The position numbers and the translations under genes were made by a program. Positions 7,932-17,343 of a stretch of DNA of 64,000 bases are shown piece after piece; within the stretch, counting starts at the first letter, position 1, and the number at the start of each line of letters is the position of its first letter. The notes under the pieces are model-generated. The model was not told the origin of the DNA. It did not search any database and saw only the letters and a program-made list of their open reading frames with translations. The DNA lies in the NCBI GenBank assembly GCA_964525185.1, contig CAZGFQ010000001.1:37614-101613 (forward strand). Direction: 5' to 3'. Source of the DNA: JABHGY01 sp964525185 (GTDB taxonomy: Bacteria > Fidelibacterota > Marinisomatia > Marinisomatales > UBA1611).

Positions 7932-9306
7932 ACTTACACTTCATGCTAAAATTGTTCTTTGGTCTTCATTGGTTGTTGGCATCATTCTAATTGTGTTTAG
8001 TATAGAATCCATTTTATTAATTAGGAATAAATTAGGTGAGGATGTAGATCATAGATTAGAATCGGAAGCACACGAAATAATTCAAACATTTGGATTAGTA
8101 GATGGACAAGTAAAAATTATACATGAATTTGAATGGGAAGAACCTCACCACGTTTCTGAAGAAGATGCTATATACATTTTATACGCAGATGAAACTCGAA
8201 AAGAAATAATAAGGTCGAAAAATTATTTAGGAAAAGCATCTCCTATTTCGTCTATTTCATTTGATTCCTTAAATACAACATTCAAAACACATATAGTTAA
8301 TGACATAAAAATCCGTTTTGCAGCAAAACCTTTTAGTTTTAATGAGACACATAAAGGTTGGCTCATAACAGGAATGACTTTTGATGGATTGAACCATGTT
8401 CAAAATGTTATTTTGGGTGTATATGCCTTTATTTTTCCGCTTGCAATGCTCATCGCTTTTTTAGGCAGTTCAGTTGTGGCTAGAAAAGCACTTGAACCTG
8501 TGTTAGATATATCAGAAACAGTTCGACATATTCATTCTCGTAATTTAGATCAAGAACTCAATGTTTTGGATTCAAAAGATGAAATTGCCCATTTAGCAGA
8601 TACAATAAATGATCTACTCAAACGATTGCGCATAAGTTTTAAAACTATTCGCCAATTCACAGCTAATGCTTCTCATGAATTAAAAATACCATTATCTATC
8701 GTTAAGGCAGAATTAGACCAATTACAAAAAGTAGATCAAAATACGTTAAAAAACGAATCTTTAGAAAGAACTAAACTTGAATTAAATCGAATGGCGAAAC
8801 TTATTGGTGACTTGTCAACGCTTGCGAAAACGGATACAAAACAAATCATGATCAATAAACAAACCGTTTGGCTAAACGATATAATTCATGATGAAATTGA
8901 ACGATATCGACCTACATCAAATGAGAAAAATATTGCATTAGTTGTAGATAAATTACCATCAGTTTCAGTGCATGCTGACCCTCACTGGATGCAGGTTTTA
9001 GCATCAAACTTACTTGATAATGCTATTAAATTTTCACCTAATGGTTCAACCGTTAACATACACATTATTGATAAAGATAAACAATTTTATGAATTAAGTA
9101 TTACAGATAACGGCCCTGGAATTCAGGATACTGAAATTGAGAATGTAACACGTAGATTTTATCGATCTGAACCGGCTAATAATATATCAGGTAGCGGTTT
9201 AGGATTATCAATAGTGGAATGGGTTGCGAAATCTCATGGAGGAGAAATTGTTTTTAAAAATAATGATGGCGGTGGATTAACCGTCACTCTCACGATTCCA
9301 AAATAA
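7918..9306 (+). CDS. Sensor histidine kinase
   Basis: Partner of the preceding response regulator (14-nt overlap). Two membrane helices (about residues 10-33 and 163-185) flank an extracytoplasmic sensor of about 130 residues with no family I recognise. A HAMP linker follows, then a HisKA H-box (ASHELKIPLS, His about 253) and an HATPase domain with N-box (DNAIKFSP), G1 (DNGPGI) and G2 (GSGLGLSIVEW). ATG at 7918 follows an AGG at a workable distance; ATG at 7924 is an alternative. The signal sensed is unknown; the location suggests a redox or electron-acceptor cue. Confidence 0.92.
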   Translation: MKMPKLTLHAKIVLWSSLVVGIILIVFSIESILLIRNKLGEDVDHRLESEAHEIIQTFGLVDGQVKIIHEFEWEEPHHVSEEDAIYILYADETRKEIIRSKNYLGKASPISSISFDSLNTTFKTHIVNDIKIRFAAKPFSFNETHKGWLITGMTFDGLNHVQNVILGVYAFIFPLAMLIAFLGSSVVARKALEPVLDISETVRHIHSRNLDQELNVLDSKDEIAHLADTINDLLKRLRISFKTIRQFTANASHELKIPLSIVKAELDQLQKVDQNTLKNESLERTKLELNRMAKLIGDLSTLAKTDTKQIMINKQTVWLNDIIHDEIERYRPTSNEKNIALVVDKLPSVSVHADPHWMQVLASNLLDNAIKFSPNGSTVNIHIIDKDKQFYELSITDNGPGIQDTEIENVTRRFYRSEPANNISGSGLGLSIVEWVAKSHGGEIVFKNNDGGGLTVTLTIPK

Positions 9307-9307
9307 T

Positions 9308-9466
9308 TTATTTTAGTAAATAAGTTTCAATTACCCATCCCGAACCAAAAATAATTCCTCCAGCTAATAAGAGTTTAGGGTCCATTAAAGCAGGAAATTT
9401 GATTATAAATCCAATCCCAATCACGGTTATACCTAAAATTTCTAAAGCTTTTGCTAAATAATACAT
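9308..9466 (-). CDS. 52-aa membrane micro-protein
   Basis: A short gene whose ATG at 9466 overlaps the stop of the upstream membrane protein (TAATG), ending at TAA 9308-9310. The product begins MYYLAKALEILGI and is almost entirely hydrophobic, with two possible membrane segments (about residues 8-22 and 31-45) separated by a KFPALMDPK turn. It converges on the histidine kinase with one base between stops. I do not recognise the family. Coupled translation and clean membrane-protein composition support it as a real gene, perhaps a small partner of the upstream protein. Confidence 0.6.
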   Translation of the reverse strand: MYYLAKALEILGITVIGIGFIIKFPALMDPKLLLAGGIIFGSGWVIETYLLK

Positions 9467-9939
9467 TATAAAGCTTCATCCATTTCATTTATAAGAGAAA
9501 TTTGCTCCCTAAAGGCAGTGTTTTTTATTTTTAAAGCATAAAAGTGATATACAATACCTAAAAGAAATAATTGCCCATGAAGCCATCCTATAGAAAAGTC
9601 ATTATCAGCTGCACCGCCTAAAATAAAAATGGTTCCAAATATTAGAACTGTTAAACTAACATGTTTATAAATTGGACCTTTAATTTTAGCCATACTGATT
9701 TGAAATGTTTGCGCTTTTTCTAATTGGGCAATAAGTGGTTTATATGCTTTTGATGTTGCAATAAAAAAATACAGAACCAATGTTTCCGTGAATGATAAAA
9801 TTATCATAGTAACAGTAGCAATTCGGGGGTGATTAACCCCAAAAATAGTTTGGTGTGTTACACCCGCATATCCTGTCAATACGAGTAAAAGGGTCGTTAA
9901 GCCCATTAGGGCATAACATGAAATTAAAAATATCCACAT
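9466..9939 (-). CDS. Four-helix membrane protein of unknown function
   Basis: A 157-aa protein with four likely membrane helices (about residues 3-23, 40-62, 92-110 and 118-135). Histidines lie near the helix ends (THQ, NHP, KHV, LHGQ, YHF), leaving haem or metal binding possible but unproven. An AAAGGA ribosome site lies seven bases before the ATG. It is divergent from the copper-binding Sco gene and coupled to the downstream 52-aa micro-protein. No family recognised; a role in respiratory-complex assembly would fit the neighbourhood. Confidence 0.7.
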   Translation of the reverse strand: MWIFLISCYALMGLTTLLLVLTGYAGVTHQTIFGVNHPRIATVTMIILSFTETLVLYFFIATSKAYKPLIAQLEKAQTFQISMAKIKGPIYKHVSLTVLIFGTIFILGGAADNDFSIGWLHGQLFLLGIVYHFYALKIKNTAFREQISLINEMDEAL

Positions 9940-10010
9940 TTATTATTTATCCTTTAAATAAGAAGGCGGGAATTTCGAATAAAATGAACTTAAAAAGGAA
10001 TGAAAAGATC

Positions 10011-10910
10011 ATGAGTTCTATTCAAAATGTCGTTTTAATATTCCGTGTGAAAAAGAAGTTACAATTACACCAATGGCTAGGATTCTTATTATTCATAAAT
10101 ATTATTGCCTGTTCGGAAAAAACTACTTATTCGGTCATTGGCACAGTATCCGACATTCAAATGGAGGAAAAAACAATCATAGTTCGACATGATTCTATTC
10201 CCGGACTCATGATGTCTATGACGATGCCATTTCATGTAAAACACATTAAAGAAATAGAACACCTAACTCTCGGTGATAGCATTCATTTCGATTTCATTTG
10301 GATGGATGATTCACCTTATATCGAAAATGTAAATGTTGTGGGTAAAGGAGCTAGATTTGATGAAAATGATGTAGATGATTTTTGGGAAGAAGAATCATTT
10401 AAAAAAAGTTTAGGTGATATTATTGATAATGGATCATTTCTCAATGAAAAAGGGGAATTGGTACAATTGTCTGAATCTGACGGTTCATTTAGAATTATTT
10501 CTTTTATATTTTCTCGTTGCCCAATGCCAAATTTATGTCCAGCCATTGTTTTCAAAAATCAATACCTTGCCAGTGCTTTCAAGGATCATAATCAAGTTGA
10601 ACTCATTATGATAAGTTTTGATTATGCATATGATTCACCTAAAATATTGATGGAAAAATATGGATCTGCCGTTTCACCATTTCCGCAATGGCATATATGG
10701 TCAAGCCAGAATCATTCATCAGATATAATGTGGTTAGCCAAACAAACTGGATTTGAATTTTGGGGTGTTGAGCAGAATCAAATAGGACATAATTTGCGCA
10801 CGATTATATTAGATCCGAATCGTCGATGGATTAAAACATATGTAGGTGATCAATGGCGTGGCAAAGACATTAAAAATGACCTACTTCAAATAATGAAAAT
10901 CTATAAATAA
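10011..10910 (+). CDS. Sco-family copper chaperone lipoprotein with N-terminal CusF-like domain
   Basis: A predicted lipoprotein (lipobox IIAC, Cys34 in this numbering) with two domains. Residues 40-112 form a CusF-like copper-binding domain (IPGLMMSMTMPF near 63-74). Residues 130-299 form a thioredoxin-fold Sco domain with C170 and C176 in CPMPNLCP and the distal His260 in IGH. Classical Sco has C-x3-C; here the spacing is C-x5-C, a variant I believe occurs in CusF-Sco fusions. The start is uncertain: ATG 10011 and GTG 10047 both precede the signal sequence, while upstream starts would run over the divergent gene. Likely delivers Cu to a haem-copper oxidase or other cuproenzyme. Confidence 0.85.
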   Translation: MSSIQNVVLIFRVKKKLQLHQWLGFLLFINIIACSEKTTYSVIGTVSDIQMEEKTIIVRHDSIPGLMMSMTMPFHVKHIKEIEHLTLGDSIHFDFIWMDDSPYIENVNVVGKGARFDENDVDDFWEEESFKKSLGDIIDNGSFLNEKGELVQLSESDGSFRIISFIFSRCPMPNLCPAIVFKNQYLASAFKDHNQVELIMISFDYAYDSPKILMEKYGSAVSPFPQWHIWSSQNHSSDIMWLAKQTGFEFWGVEQNQIGHNLRTIILDPNRRWIKTYVGDQWRGKDIKNDLLQIMKIYK

Positions 10911-10940
10911 AAAAGCCCCAGCAGATGCTGAGGCTTTTTT
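10909..10940. terminator. Bidirectional rho-independent terminator
   Basis: An A-run, then AGCCCCAGC, loop AGAT, GCTGAGGCT and a T-run form a stem of about nine pairs with one mismatch, flanked by A and T tracts. It lies between the convergent Sco and octahaem cytochrome genes and can serve both strands. Confidence 0.85.
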
Positions 10941-10960
10941 GTCATTTTTTGATTTATAAT

Positions 10961-13957
10961 TTACCACTCATCTTCATCGTCCCATTCGTCCTCATCGTCA
11001 TCACTTTCTTCTTCATCAAAATTATATCCATTTTCGTCAAAATACTGTTTCACAATATTAGTAATATCTTTTTGACCTTTCATAGCCCAAATGAAATCAC
11101 GAATCCCTTCTAACATTGCAGTTGTATCGCCATCCAAAGCTATTAAATGTTTTCCATAAATATCCGAAGCATATTCATCTTCAAATAAATCAGGTGTGGG
11201 GAGGAAAGGAGCTGGCATTTTTGTTCCGGGCATAATGACCATCGGATCTTTTAACCAATCAACAATCCATTCAGCACGAAGGCGATCTTTTGCCATGGCT
11301 AAATTGGGCGCCCAAGCTTGAGCACCTTGAATAGGGAATGTTGAACCATAGAAATGGCAATTGTTACATGCTCCAAAATCTGCACTTGCTAACTTTTCGC
11401 CTGCTTTATACTTACCCGAAATAGAGACAGAATGATCTGACTCATACGCAAGCAATTGATTGTCAGCATACTGGAATGAACGAATAATAGAATTCCATTG
11501 GTCATCTGTCATATTAAAAGAAGGCATCCGAACTTGTAGATTCGGTCGAATGGTTGTTGGCGCATTAAAGAAATTAAATAACCAGTCGGGTTGTGTTTTA
11601 CTGCCTTGTGTATTCAAGTTTGGTGGAGAAAAATCTGCAGGTCCGATTACATCAGCAATTTGGCCACCAAAATTGTCAATAATATGGCATCCTTGACAGT
11701 TAAACTCTTTAATAAGTTTTCGCCCTTCATACACAAGTTCATCACTCACATATTGATCGGCTTGCATTTTAGGACTCACTTCATTTTCTGTAAAACTCAA
11801 AATGGCAGTCACAAGCGCTTCAACTTCTATGTCACTGAAAGCAAAGTTTGGCATTCTCAATTTATCTTCAGCAGGTGACTCTTTCCCATGATCAAAAATT
11901 CTAGGGTTCTCCAATTTCCGTGTAAACCAGGCATGATTTACATGTTCAATGTCATGGATATAACCGAAATCAAGTTTAACAACTGGTTTTGATCCTTCGA
12001 ATGTTAATTCAGTCCCAATTGGTTTTGCATCTTCATATCCGGGAATATTGTGGCATCCAAAACATCCGTAATATCGGAAACTTTTATCAGCAACATATTC
12101 CATTTTCTCATCATGAGACATATTTGCTAATGTAGATTTTGCAAATGCTTCAGTATTCATTTTAGATAACCAACCAAAAGCAATAGTGTCTAATTGTGCT
12201 TTATCTAATTCAATATTATCCATTGCTTCAAATTCAGGATTTGTAAAAGATCTTAAGTAGGCTGTAATATCTTTTGCTTCTTGGTCCGATAATCTTAAAT
12301 CGGGCATACGAGTTCCCGGCCAATAATCACTAGGATTTTTAATCCAATTGTATACCCATTCAGCGGATCCTTTTGACCCAAGGCCAATCAGATTTGGCCC
12401 ATGGTCCTTAAGAATAGACTCAATAGAAATATCTTCAGTCATATTTTCAGATTCCGGTTCAACTATATGACAACCACGACACCCAACGGCATTAAAAAGT
12501 TCCTCACCTTTAACCGCATCACCCATAAATCTATGATCGTTTTCTGTCGATACTTCTTTCCCATTAGGGAACAAATAATGAACCATAGTCATAATTTCAG
12601 TATCATTACGTTTTACCATGTCTGAACTAGAATTATTATCCTGTCCAAAGAAATGTGGCATTCGAGTGTTATGTCTGAATTCTCTTGGAGCTTTTATCCA
12701 CTTTGCTGTCCAATTTTTATCTAATTTTTCAGATACTTTACCTAGATCCGGCCCTGCTTTTCTGCGTTCTTCATATCGTTGAATTAAGTGGCACCCATTA
12801 CATCCACTCTTTTCGATGAGAGATAGTCCAAGTGTGAGTTTATCAGCATCATTGATATAAGCTTCTTTTTGATGACACTTAAAACAGCTTGCTTCGGTAT
12901 AACTAGACGGAAGCATTGGCTGTAACCAATGATGCATTTTCTCCCAATCATACTCTTCTTCCCATCGCTCTTTTTCTTCTTCAGAGTCGGGCATATGAAC
13001 GGCAGAAACGAAGGAAGTTCCTCGCGCACGTCCAGAGTGACAGCCTGTACAACCAAATTCCGTCATTGGATGTGGAGATGCTGAACTTAAATATGTGTCC
13101 AAATTAGGATGCGTTCTATAAGGTTGTTCTGCTTCAGCAAAATCTGGATTTGTAATACCTAAATGACAACTGGTACATCTATCCACTGATGGAACTTGTG
13201 TGAAATTCACATTGTACTTGATGTCTGGTACAACAATTTGTTTAACCTTGTAATACGGATTCATAAAATCAAGAATAGGTAAATCACGGACTAAATCACC
13301 CACTTTATTCATGAATGACATATGTTTTCTATCTATTTTTTCTAACTTATTTTGAACAAGTAACACATCAGCCAATACACGATTTAATTCTTCTGTAGAA
13401 GCTTTTACCTCGCTATTCATTTCTTTTATAAGTTTTTCAGTATTTGCAATGTCTGTTTCAGTTGCTTCTTTTTTTAATTTATATGAATGAAGCAGGTCCT
13501 TTGCCTCATCAAATAAGAGTCTATTTTCAGCCGAATGGTCTTCACCATGATCTGAACCATGGGTATTATCTTTTTCTACTAAATACTTTAAAGCATCAAT
13601 TTCTGAATTTTGACCTTGGTAATCCATATTATGTTTATAAAAAATACCATTTAAAGTCACTAATCGAGCGTCTAGGGAATCGGCTAAATGTGTTTTAGCA
13701 TCTAAATTATTTTGTGCATCCTGAGCTTTTTCTTCGTAGGAGACACGTTCATTTTTAACCGTCTCAAGCTCTTCAGCTAATTCAGCTTCTGCCATTTGAA
13801 TTTCAAGTTGTCTGAAATTCCGTTGGTAGACTTTGTATTCGTCGTCATTATCATCAATAAACATCCAAACAAATGAAATCATAAAAAGGATGCTTGAAAG
13901 GGCGAACCATTTATTAAGTTGATGAATATTCCAATATCTTTCGTCGTTTTTAAACAT
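10961..13957 (-). CDS. Membrane-anchored octahaem coiled-coil cytochrome c of the bc-type complex
   Basis: A 998-aa protein with a signal anchor (residues 17-34), a long coiled coil (about 45-215) and eight CXXCH motifs at 261, 303, 358, 386, 493, 632, 754 and 864. The later haems sit in cytochrome-c-like domains with distal Met motifs (TRMPHFF, TRMPDLR, RMPNFAF, RMPSFNM, TKMPAPF). The C-terminus is a highly acidic Asp/Glu/Trp tail. It is the last gene of the Rieske/cytochrome b operon, 8 nt after the cytochrome b C-terminal subunit. It therefore likely replaces cytochrome c1 and perhaps the soluble carrier, passing electrons toward a terminal oxidase. Confidence 0.9.
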   Translation of the reverse strand: MFKNDERYWNIHQLNKWFALSSILFMISFVWMFIDDNDDEYKVYQRNFRQLEIQMAEAELAEELETVKNERVSYEEKAQDAQNNLDAKTHLADSLDARLVTLNGIFYKHNMDYQGQNSEIDALKYLVEKDNTHGSDHGEDHSAENRLLFDEAKDLLHSYKLKKEATETDIANTEKLIKEMNSEVKASTEELNRVLADVLLVQNKLEKIDRKHMSFMNKVGDLVRDLPILDFMNPYYKVKQIVVPDIKYNVNFTQVPSVDRCTSCHLGITNPDFAEAEQPYRTHPNLDTYLSSASPHPMTEFGCTGCHSGRARGTSFVSAVHMPDSEEEKERWEEEYDWEKMHHWLQPMLPSSYTEASCFKCHQKEAYINDADKLTLGLSLIEKSGCNGCHLIQRYEERRKAGPDLGKVSEKLDKNWTAKWIKAPREFRHNTRMPHFFGQDNNSSSDMVKRNDTEIMTMVHYLFPNGKEVSTENDHRFMGDAVKGEELFNAVGCRGCHIVEPESENMTEDISIESILKDHGPNLIGLGSKGSAEWVYNWIKNPSDYWPGTRMPDLRLSDQEAKDITAYLRSFTNPEFEAMDNIELDKAQLDTIAFGWLSKMNTEAFAKSTLANMSHDEKMEYVADKSFRYYGCFGCHNIPGYEDAKPIGTELTFEGSKPVVKLDFGYIHDIEHVNHAWFTRKLENPRIFDHGKESPAEDKLRMPNFAFSDIEVEALVTAILSFTENEVSPKMQADQYVSDELVYEGRKLIKEFNCQGCHIIDNFGGQIADVIGPADFSPPNLNTQGSKTQPDWLFNFFNAPTTIRPNLQVRMPSFNMTDDQWNSIIRSFQYADNQLLAYESDHSVSISGKYKAGEKLASADFGACNNCHFYGSTFPIQGAQAWAPNLAMAKDRLRAEWIVDWLKDPMVIMPGTKMPAPFLPTPDLFEDEYASDIYGKHLIALDGDTTAMLEGIRDFIWAMKGQKDITNIVKQYFDENGYNFDEEESDDDEDEWDDEDEW

Positions 13958-13965
13958 ATGTCACT

Positions 13966-15084
13966 CTAAATGTTGAAGAACCATTCGGGAATGGCTATGA
14001 TGTATTTAAGATTAAATAACCAACGCATATACATTTTAATGGGTAATGATAACATGGATAAACCAAATAGCATTAGAAATGTATATCGCACTGGACCGAT
14101 TTCCTGAAAATAATTTTTTAACCAGGATTTAGCCAATATGATTGGCAGGACGCCCATATAACCAATCATAACTACAAAACCCATGCTTTCTCTCAGTAAT
14201 ATATTGGAAGGCATACCAGTCTCTAACATTTTTACCCAAATATATTCAGATAAATTGACATTGTTCAAAGGTACAACTTTATGTGCATCCCAATATTCGA
14301 ATGGGCCAAAGAAATTCCAGTTTGGACCACGGAAAAAAGTTCCAATAACAATTAGAAACAGCCATAAAACAACCCATCCATACATAAAAATAAACATCCC
14401 TATACGACGTTCTTTGAAAGAATAATAGCCATCACCTTTTTTATTTATATCCATATAAGGGATTGCCATCATTCCAATAATGATAAACATTGGAAATACA
14501 ATACCAGCAATCCATGGATCGAAATACACAAGCATTTCTTGTAATCCTAAGAAATACCACGGCGCTTTTGATGGGTTTGGTGTTGCTGCAGGATTAGCGG
14601 GTTCTTCTAATGGCGCTGCCACTAAAATGGACCAAACAATTAGAAACACCATAAACAAAATCAGAGCAATAAATTCTATGTAAACTAAATCAGGCCAGAC
14701 CAATACTTTATCATCTGGATCATTGTATTCCATAGGTTTAAGACCATTTTCTAATCGATCATCATTTTGATATGCTTGATACATACTCCACCAAATCGTG
14801 ATAAACATAGAATAGATCATTAGAATAATGGGGAAATTATCTGCCTTTGTTAGGGTAACATTGAAATTTTCATCGAAATATCCGACGACAAAAAAGAAGG
14901 TAATGGCAATCATTCCACCATAAAACCCTGGTTTTGTCCATAGACGCCAAATTCCAAATTTCCGATGTATTTTTTCAAACCAATCTGTTGGTGGAAATAC
15001 AAATGGAAAAGCAACAGTCAGAAACGTAAAGCTAACCGTTGGGGCTGAAAGAATATCAATTATATCTTTAAATGTTTGAAGCAC
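13966..15084 (-). CDS. Cytochrome b, C-terminal half (subunit-IV-like) of bc-type complex
   Basis: A 372-aa membrane protein with about eight helices. The quinol-oxidation-site motif occurs as APWYF in SKAPWYFLGLQE, where many cytochromes b have PEWY. The segment that follows (DPWIAGIVFP) matches the subunit IV/C-terminal cytochrome b family. It has no haem-ligand His pairs, as expected for this half. It is longer than plastid subunit IV (about 160 aa), with extra N- and C-terminal helices. It lies 21 nt after the cytochrome b N-terminal gene; together they form the core of a quinol:cytochrome c oxidoreductase. Confidence 0.9.
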   Translation of the reverse strand: MLQTFKDIIDILSAPTVSFTFLTVAFPFVFPPTDWFEKIHRKFGIWRLWTKPGFYGGMIAITFFFVVGYFDENFNVTLTKADNFPIILMIYSMFITIWWSMYQAYQNDDRLENGLKPMEYNDPDDKVLVWPDLVYIEFIALILFMVFLIVWSILVAAPLEEPANPAATPNPSKAPWYFLGLQEMLVYFDPWIAGIVFPMFIIIGMMAIPYMDINKKGDGYYSFKERRIGMFIFMYGWVVLWLFLIVIGTFFRGPNWNFFGPFEYWDAHKVVPLNNVNLSEYIWVKMLETGMPSNILLRESMGFVVMIGYMGVLPIILAKSWLKNYFQEIGPVRYTFLMLFGLSMLSLPIKMYMRWLFNLKYIIAIPEWFFNI

Positions 15085-15105
15085 AAGAAACCTCGTAATT
15101 TGAGT

Positions 15106-15897
15106 TTAAAGTGGACCTGAAATGCCGCCATCTTTCCGGATTCTCCAGAAATGTACAGCCATCAAAATCATCACAATGAATGGAACACCAATACAGTGTA
15201 AAACATAGAAGCGCAACAAAGATGCTTCCCCAACAAATCGCCCACCTAATAAGGCAAAACGAACATCCGAACCTGCATGGACCAAATTTATATCCCCAAT
15301 CGCCAATAATGATGCTCCCGGCCCTTCACTTCCAATGAATGGATGAGCACGTGCCATATTTGTTCCAACTGTAATAGCCCAAATCGCTAATTGATCCCAT
15401 GGAAGTAAATATCCAGTGAATGATAAAAACATGGTTAAAGTCATAAGCAGCACACCAACACCCCAATTGAATTCTCTTGGTGGCTTATATGACCCAGTCA
15501 TAAATACACGGAGCATATGCAACCATACTGTTAAAACCATTGCATGGGCACCCCAACGATGTAATTCACGCATTATACCAAGTGGCACTTGTTCTGCCAT
15601 GTCGATAATATCAGTATATGCATATTCAACCGTTGGTCTATAATAAAACATGAGAAGTATTCCAGTAATGGTAAGAACAATAAATAGGAAGAAGGATAAC
15701 CCCCCCATACACCATGTATACCCAACTTTAACAGCATGTTTGGGTATGCGAGCAGGGTGAAGGTGGAGGAAGACACTCCCTAAAATCGCTTGCATGCGTT
15801 GACGTCTTGAACGAGGAACACCAGATCGAATAATTGATTTCCAAACTTGAGATTCTCCCATTCTTTCTAAGAATGATTTTTTATTTTTATTTTCCAT
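15106..15897 (-). CDS. Cytochrome b, N-terminal half (b6-like)
   Basis: A 263-aa subunit binding the two b haems of the bc-type complex. Ligand His pairs are seen in RWGAHAMVLTVWLHMLR and in the C-terminal helix LHCIGVPFIVMILMAVHFWR. The Gly-rich FSFTGYLLPWDQ-type region (here LSFTGYLLPWDQ) and the closing RKDGGISGP are family hallmarks. It sits between the Rieske gene and the C-terminal half in the usual order. The split architecture matches b6f-like and many deep-branching bacterial complexes. Confidence 0.95.
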   Translation of the reverse strand: MENKNKKSFLERMGESQVWKSIIRSGVPRSRRQRMQAILGSVFLHLHPARIPKHAVKVGYTWCMGGLSFFLFIVLTITGILLMFYYRPTVEYAYTDIIDMAEQVPLGIMRELHRWGAHAMVLTVWLHMLRVFMTGSYKPPREFNWGVGVLLMTLTMFLSFTGYLLPWDQLAIWAITVGTNMARAHPFIGSEGPGASLLAIGDINLVHAGSDVRFALLGGRFVGEASLLRFYVLHCIGVPFIVMILMAVHFWRIRKDGGISGPL

Positions 15898-15915
15898 ATT
15901 GCTTTAGAATTCCTA

Positions 15916-16464
15916 TTAAACTTTTAAGAAGGATTCGGCATTTTCCCATTCGCCTTTTTCCCATTTGAAACTTTTTGTTTTATCTACAAGTATTTGACCG
16001 TCGGTTGCAACCGAAATTTTATATCGTTCCAAAGGTCGAGGGGCAGGTCCTTCAAAATTAATTCCAGTCATACGAAAACCACTTCCGTGGCATGGACATT
16101 TAAATTTATTTTCCGTACCTAACCAATTAGGCGTGCACCCTAAATGTGTACAAACAGTTGAAAGAGCAAAGATGGATTCTTCATCTCTAACCATCCACAC
16201 ATTATATTTCTTTTTATATCGAGTGTCCACAAAATTTGAAGCATAATCGTTGGGAAATCCTGCTTTAAAAGTTTGAGGTGGCTCAAATAATACGTTTGGA
16301 AAAAGAAAACGAACAATGACGGTGAAAAATCCACCCGTTGCGGCAGAAAATGCAATCCAACCCACTGTCATCCATCGGAAAAAACCGCGGCGTCCAAGCG
16401 CATTATCATCTTTTTCTGCTGGAGTTACAGAAGCAGGCGGTGTTGTTTTTATGTCTTCAGTCAT
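15916..16464 (-). CDS. Rieske 2Fe-2S protein
   Basis: A 182-aa iron-sulfur subunit of the quinol:cytochrome c oxidoreductase. A twin-arginine-like motif precedes a single membrane helix (RRGFFRWMTVGWIAF, about residues 25-50). The cluster ligands are in CTHLGC and CPCHGSGF, both intact, so C/H and C/H ligands plus the disulfide cysteines are present. It follows the HEAT-repeat gene by 3 nt and precedes cytochrome b by 18 nt. Export and assembly through the Tat route is inferred from the arginine pair. Confidence 0.95.
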   Translation of the reverse strand: MTEDIKTTPPASVTPAEKDDNALGRRGFFRWMTVGWIAFSAATGGFFTVIVRFLFPNVLFEPPQTFKAGFPNDYASNFVDTRYKKKYNVWMVRDEESIFALSTVCTHLGCTPNWLGTENKFKCPCHGSGFRMTGINFEGPAPRPLERYKISVATDGQILVDKTKSFKWEKGEWENAESFLKV

Positions 16465-16467
16465 AAT

Positions 16468-17343
16468 TTAAATAACCCTATTGTATGCTGATTTTAATGA
16501 TTTTATTGCTGCATCGCGAATAGACAAATTGGGCTCGGATGTAGCAACTTTTGCTAATTGATCTTCAAATTGATTGTCGGGGAATTGCGCTGCAATATGT
16601 ATCGCTACAAGCATTGCTTGATTTTTTTCGCTTTCATCAACTTCTGGAAAGGATTCAAAGTAGGATCTATCCATTAAATTGGTAATGATATGATTTCCGG
16701 AATGGTCGCCCATTTTGGCTAATGCTATTGCAGAATCCCAACGAATATTTGGTTCTTCATCATCTAATAATATTTTTAATGTAGGAATAGATTCTAAATG
16801 GCCAATTTTACCTAATGCAATAGTGGCGGCTAATCGTTCTTCCACAATTTTTGAATTCAGAGATAATTGATTCAACGGCTGCACTGCATCAGAATATTGA
16901 ATCATTCCGATGGCTTGAATCGCCGCTAAACGTGACATACGATCTTCATCGGATAACCCAGTTAATAGTGTTAGACCAAAAATATCCCGTCCAGTTTGCC
17001 CCATTGCTAAAGCTAAATAAGTTCGAACTTTGACATTATCATGAATAGATTTATTATAGGCTGAAATCATTTGATTATTGAAATCCATCTCTTCAGGAAT
17101 TAAATCTGGTTGGGATAATATTTTAGATAATTCATAGGCAGATTGCCATCGTTTAGATGCTGATCCTGCTCTAACATCATTTAAATAGTCATAAGCATTG
17201 TTGGATTCAAATGTAATAAATTTGAAAAGTAGAAAAAACACAGCACCAAAAATAGCAATCATAAAAGGAACTAGAAAAAAAGAATAAAATAAAACATATA
17301 TCCTGCTATTCTCTTTTGCATTTAATTTATCTTTTATGCTCAT
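16468..17343 (-). CDS. Membrane-anchored HEAT-repeat protein of the bc operon
   Basis: A 291-aa protein with one N-terminal membrane helix (about residues 20-42) followed by helical repeats. PBS-lyase/HEAT-like units are visible (EERLAATIALGKIGH, IRWDSAIALAKMGD, SRLAAIQAIGMIQY). Such repeats act as protein-interaction scaffolds, so an assembly or structural role in the bc complex is likely; no catalytic motif is seen. It is embedded between three micro-proteins and the Rieske gene, with one base or less separating it from the 50-aa gene upstream. Confidence 0.8.
   Translation of the reverse strand: MSIKDKLNAKENSRIYVLFYSFFLVPFMIAIFGAVFFLLFKFITFESNNAYDYLNDVRAGSASKRWQSAYELSKILSQPDLIPEEMDFNNQMISAYNKSIHDNVKVRTYLALAMGQTGRDIFGLTLLTGLSDEDRMSRLAAIQAIGMIQYSDAVQPLNQLSLNSKIVEERLAATIALGKIGHLESIPTLKILLDDEEPNIRWDSAIALAKMGDHSGNHIITNLMDRSYFESFPEVDESEKNQAMLVAIHIAAQFPDNQFEDQLAKVATSEPNLSIRDAAIKSLKSAYNRVI

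Noticed and set aside
9855..10010. Upstream extension of the copper-binding Sco protein
   Set aside because: It would overlap the start of the divergent membrane gene and put 50 non-signal residues before the lipobox.
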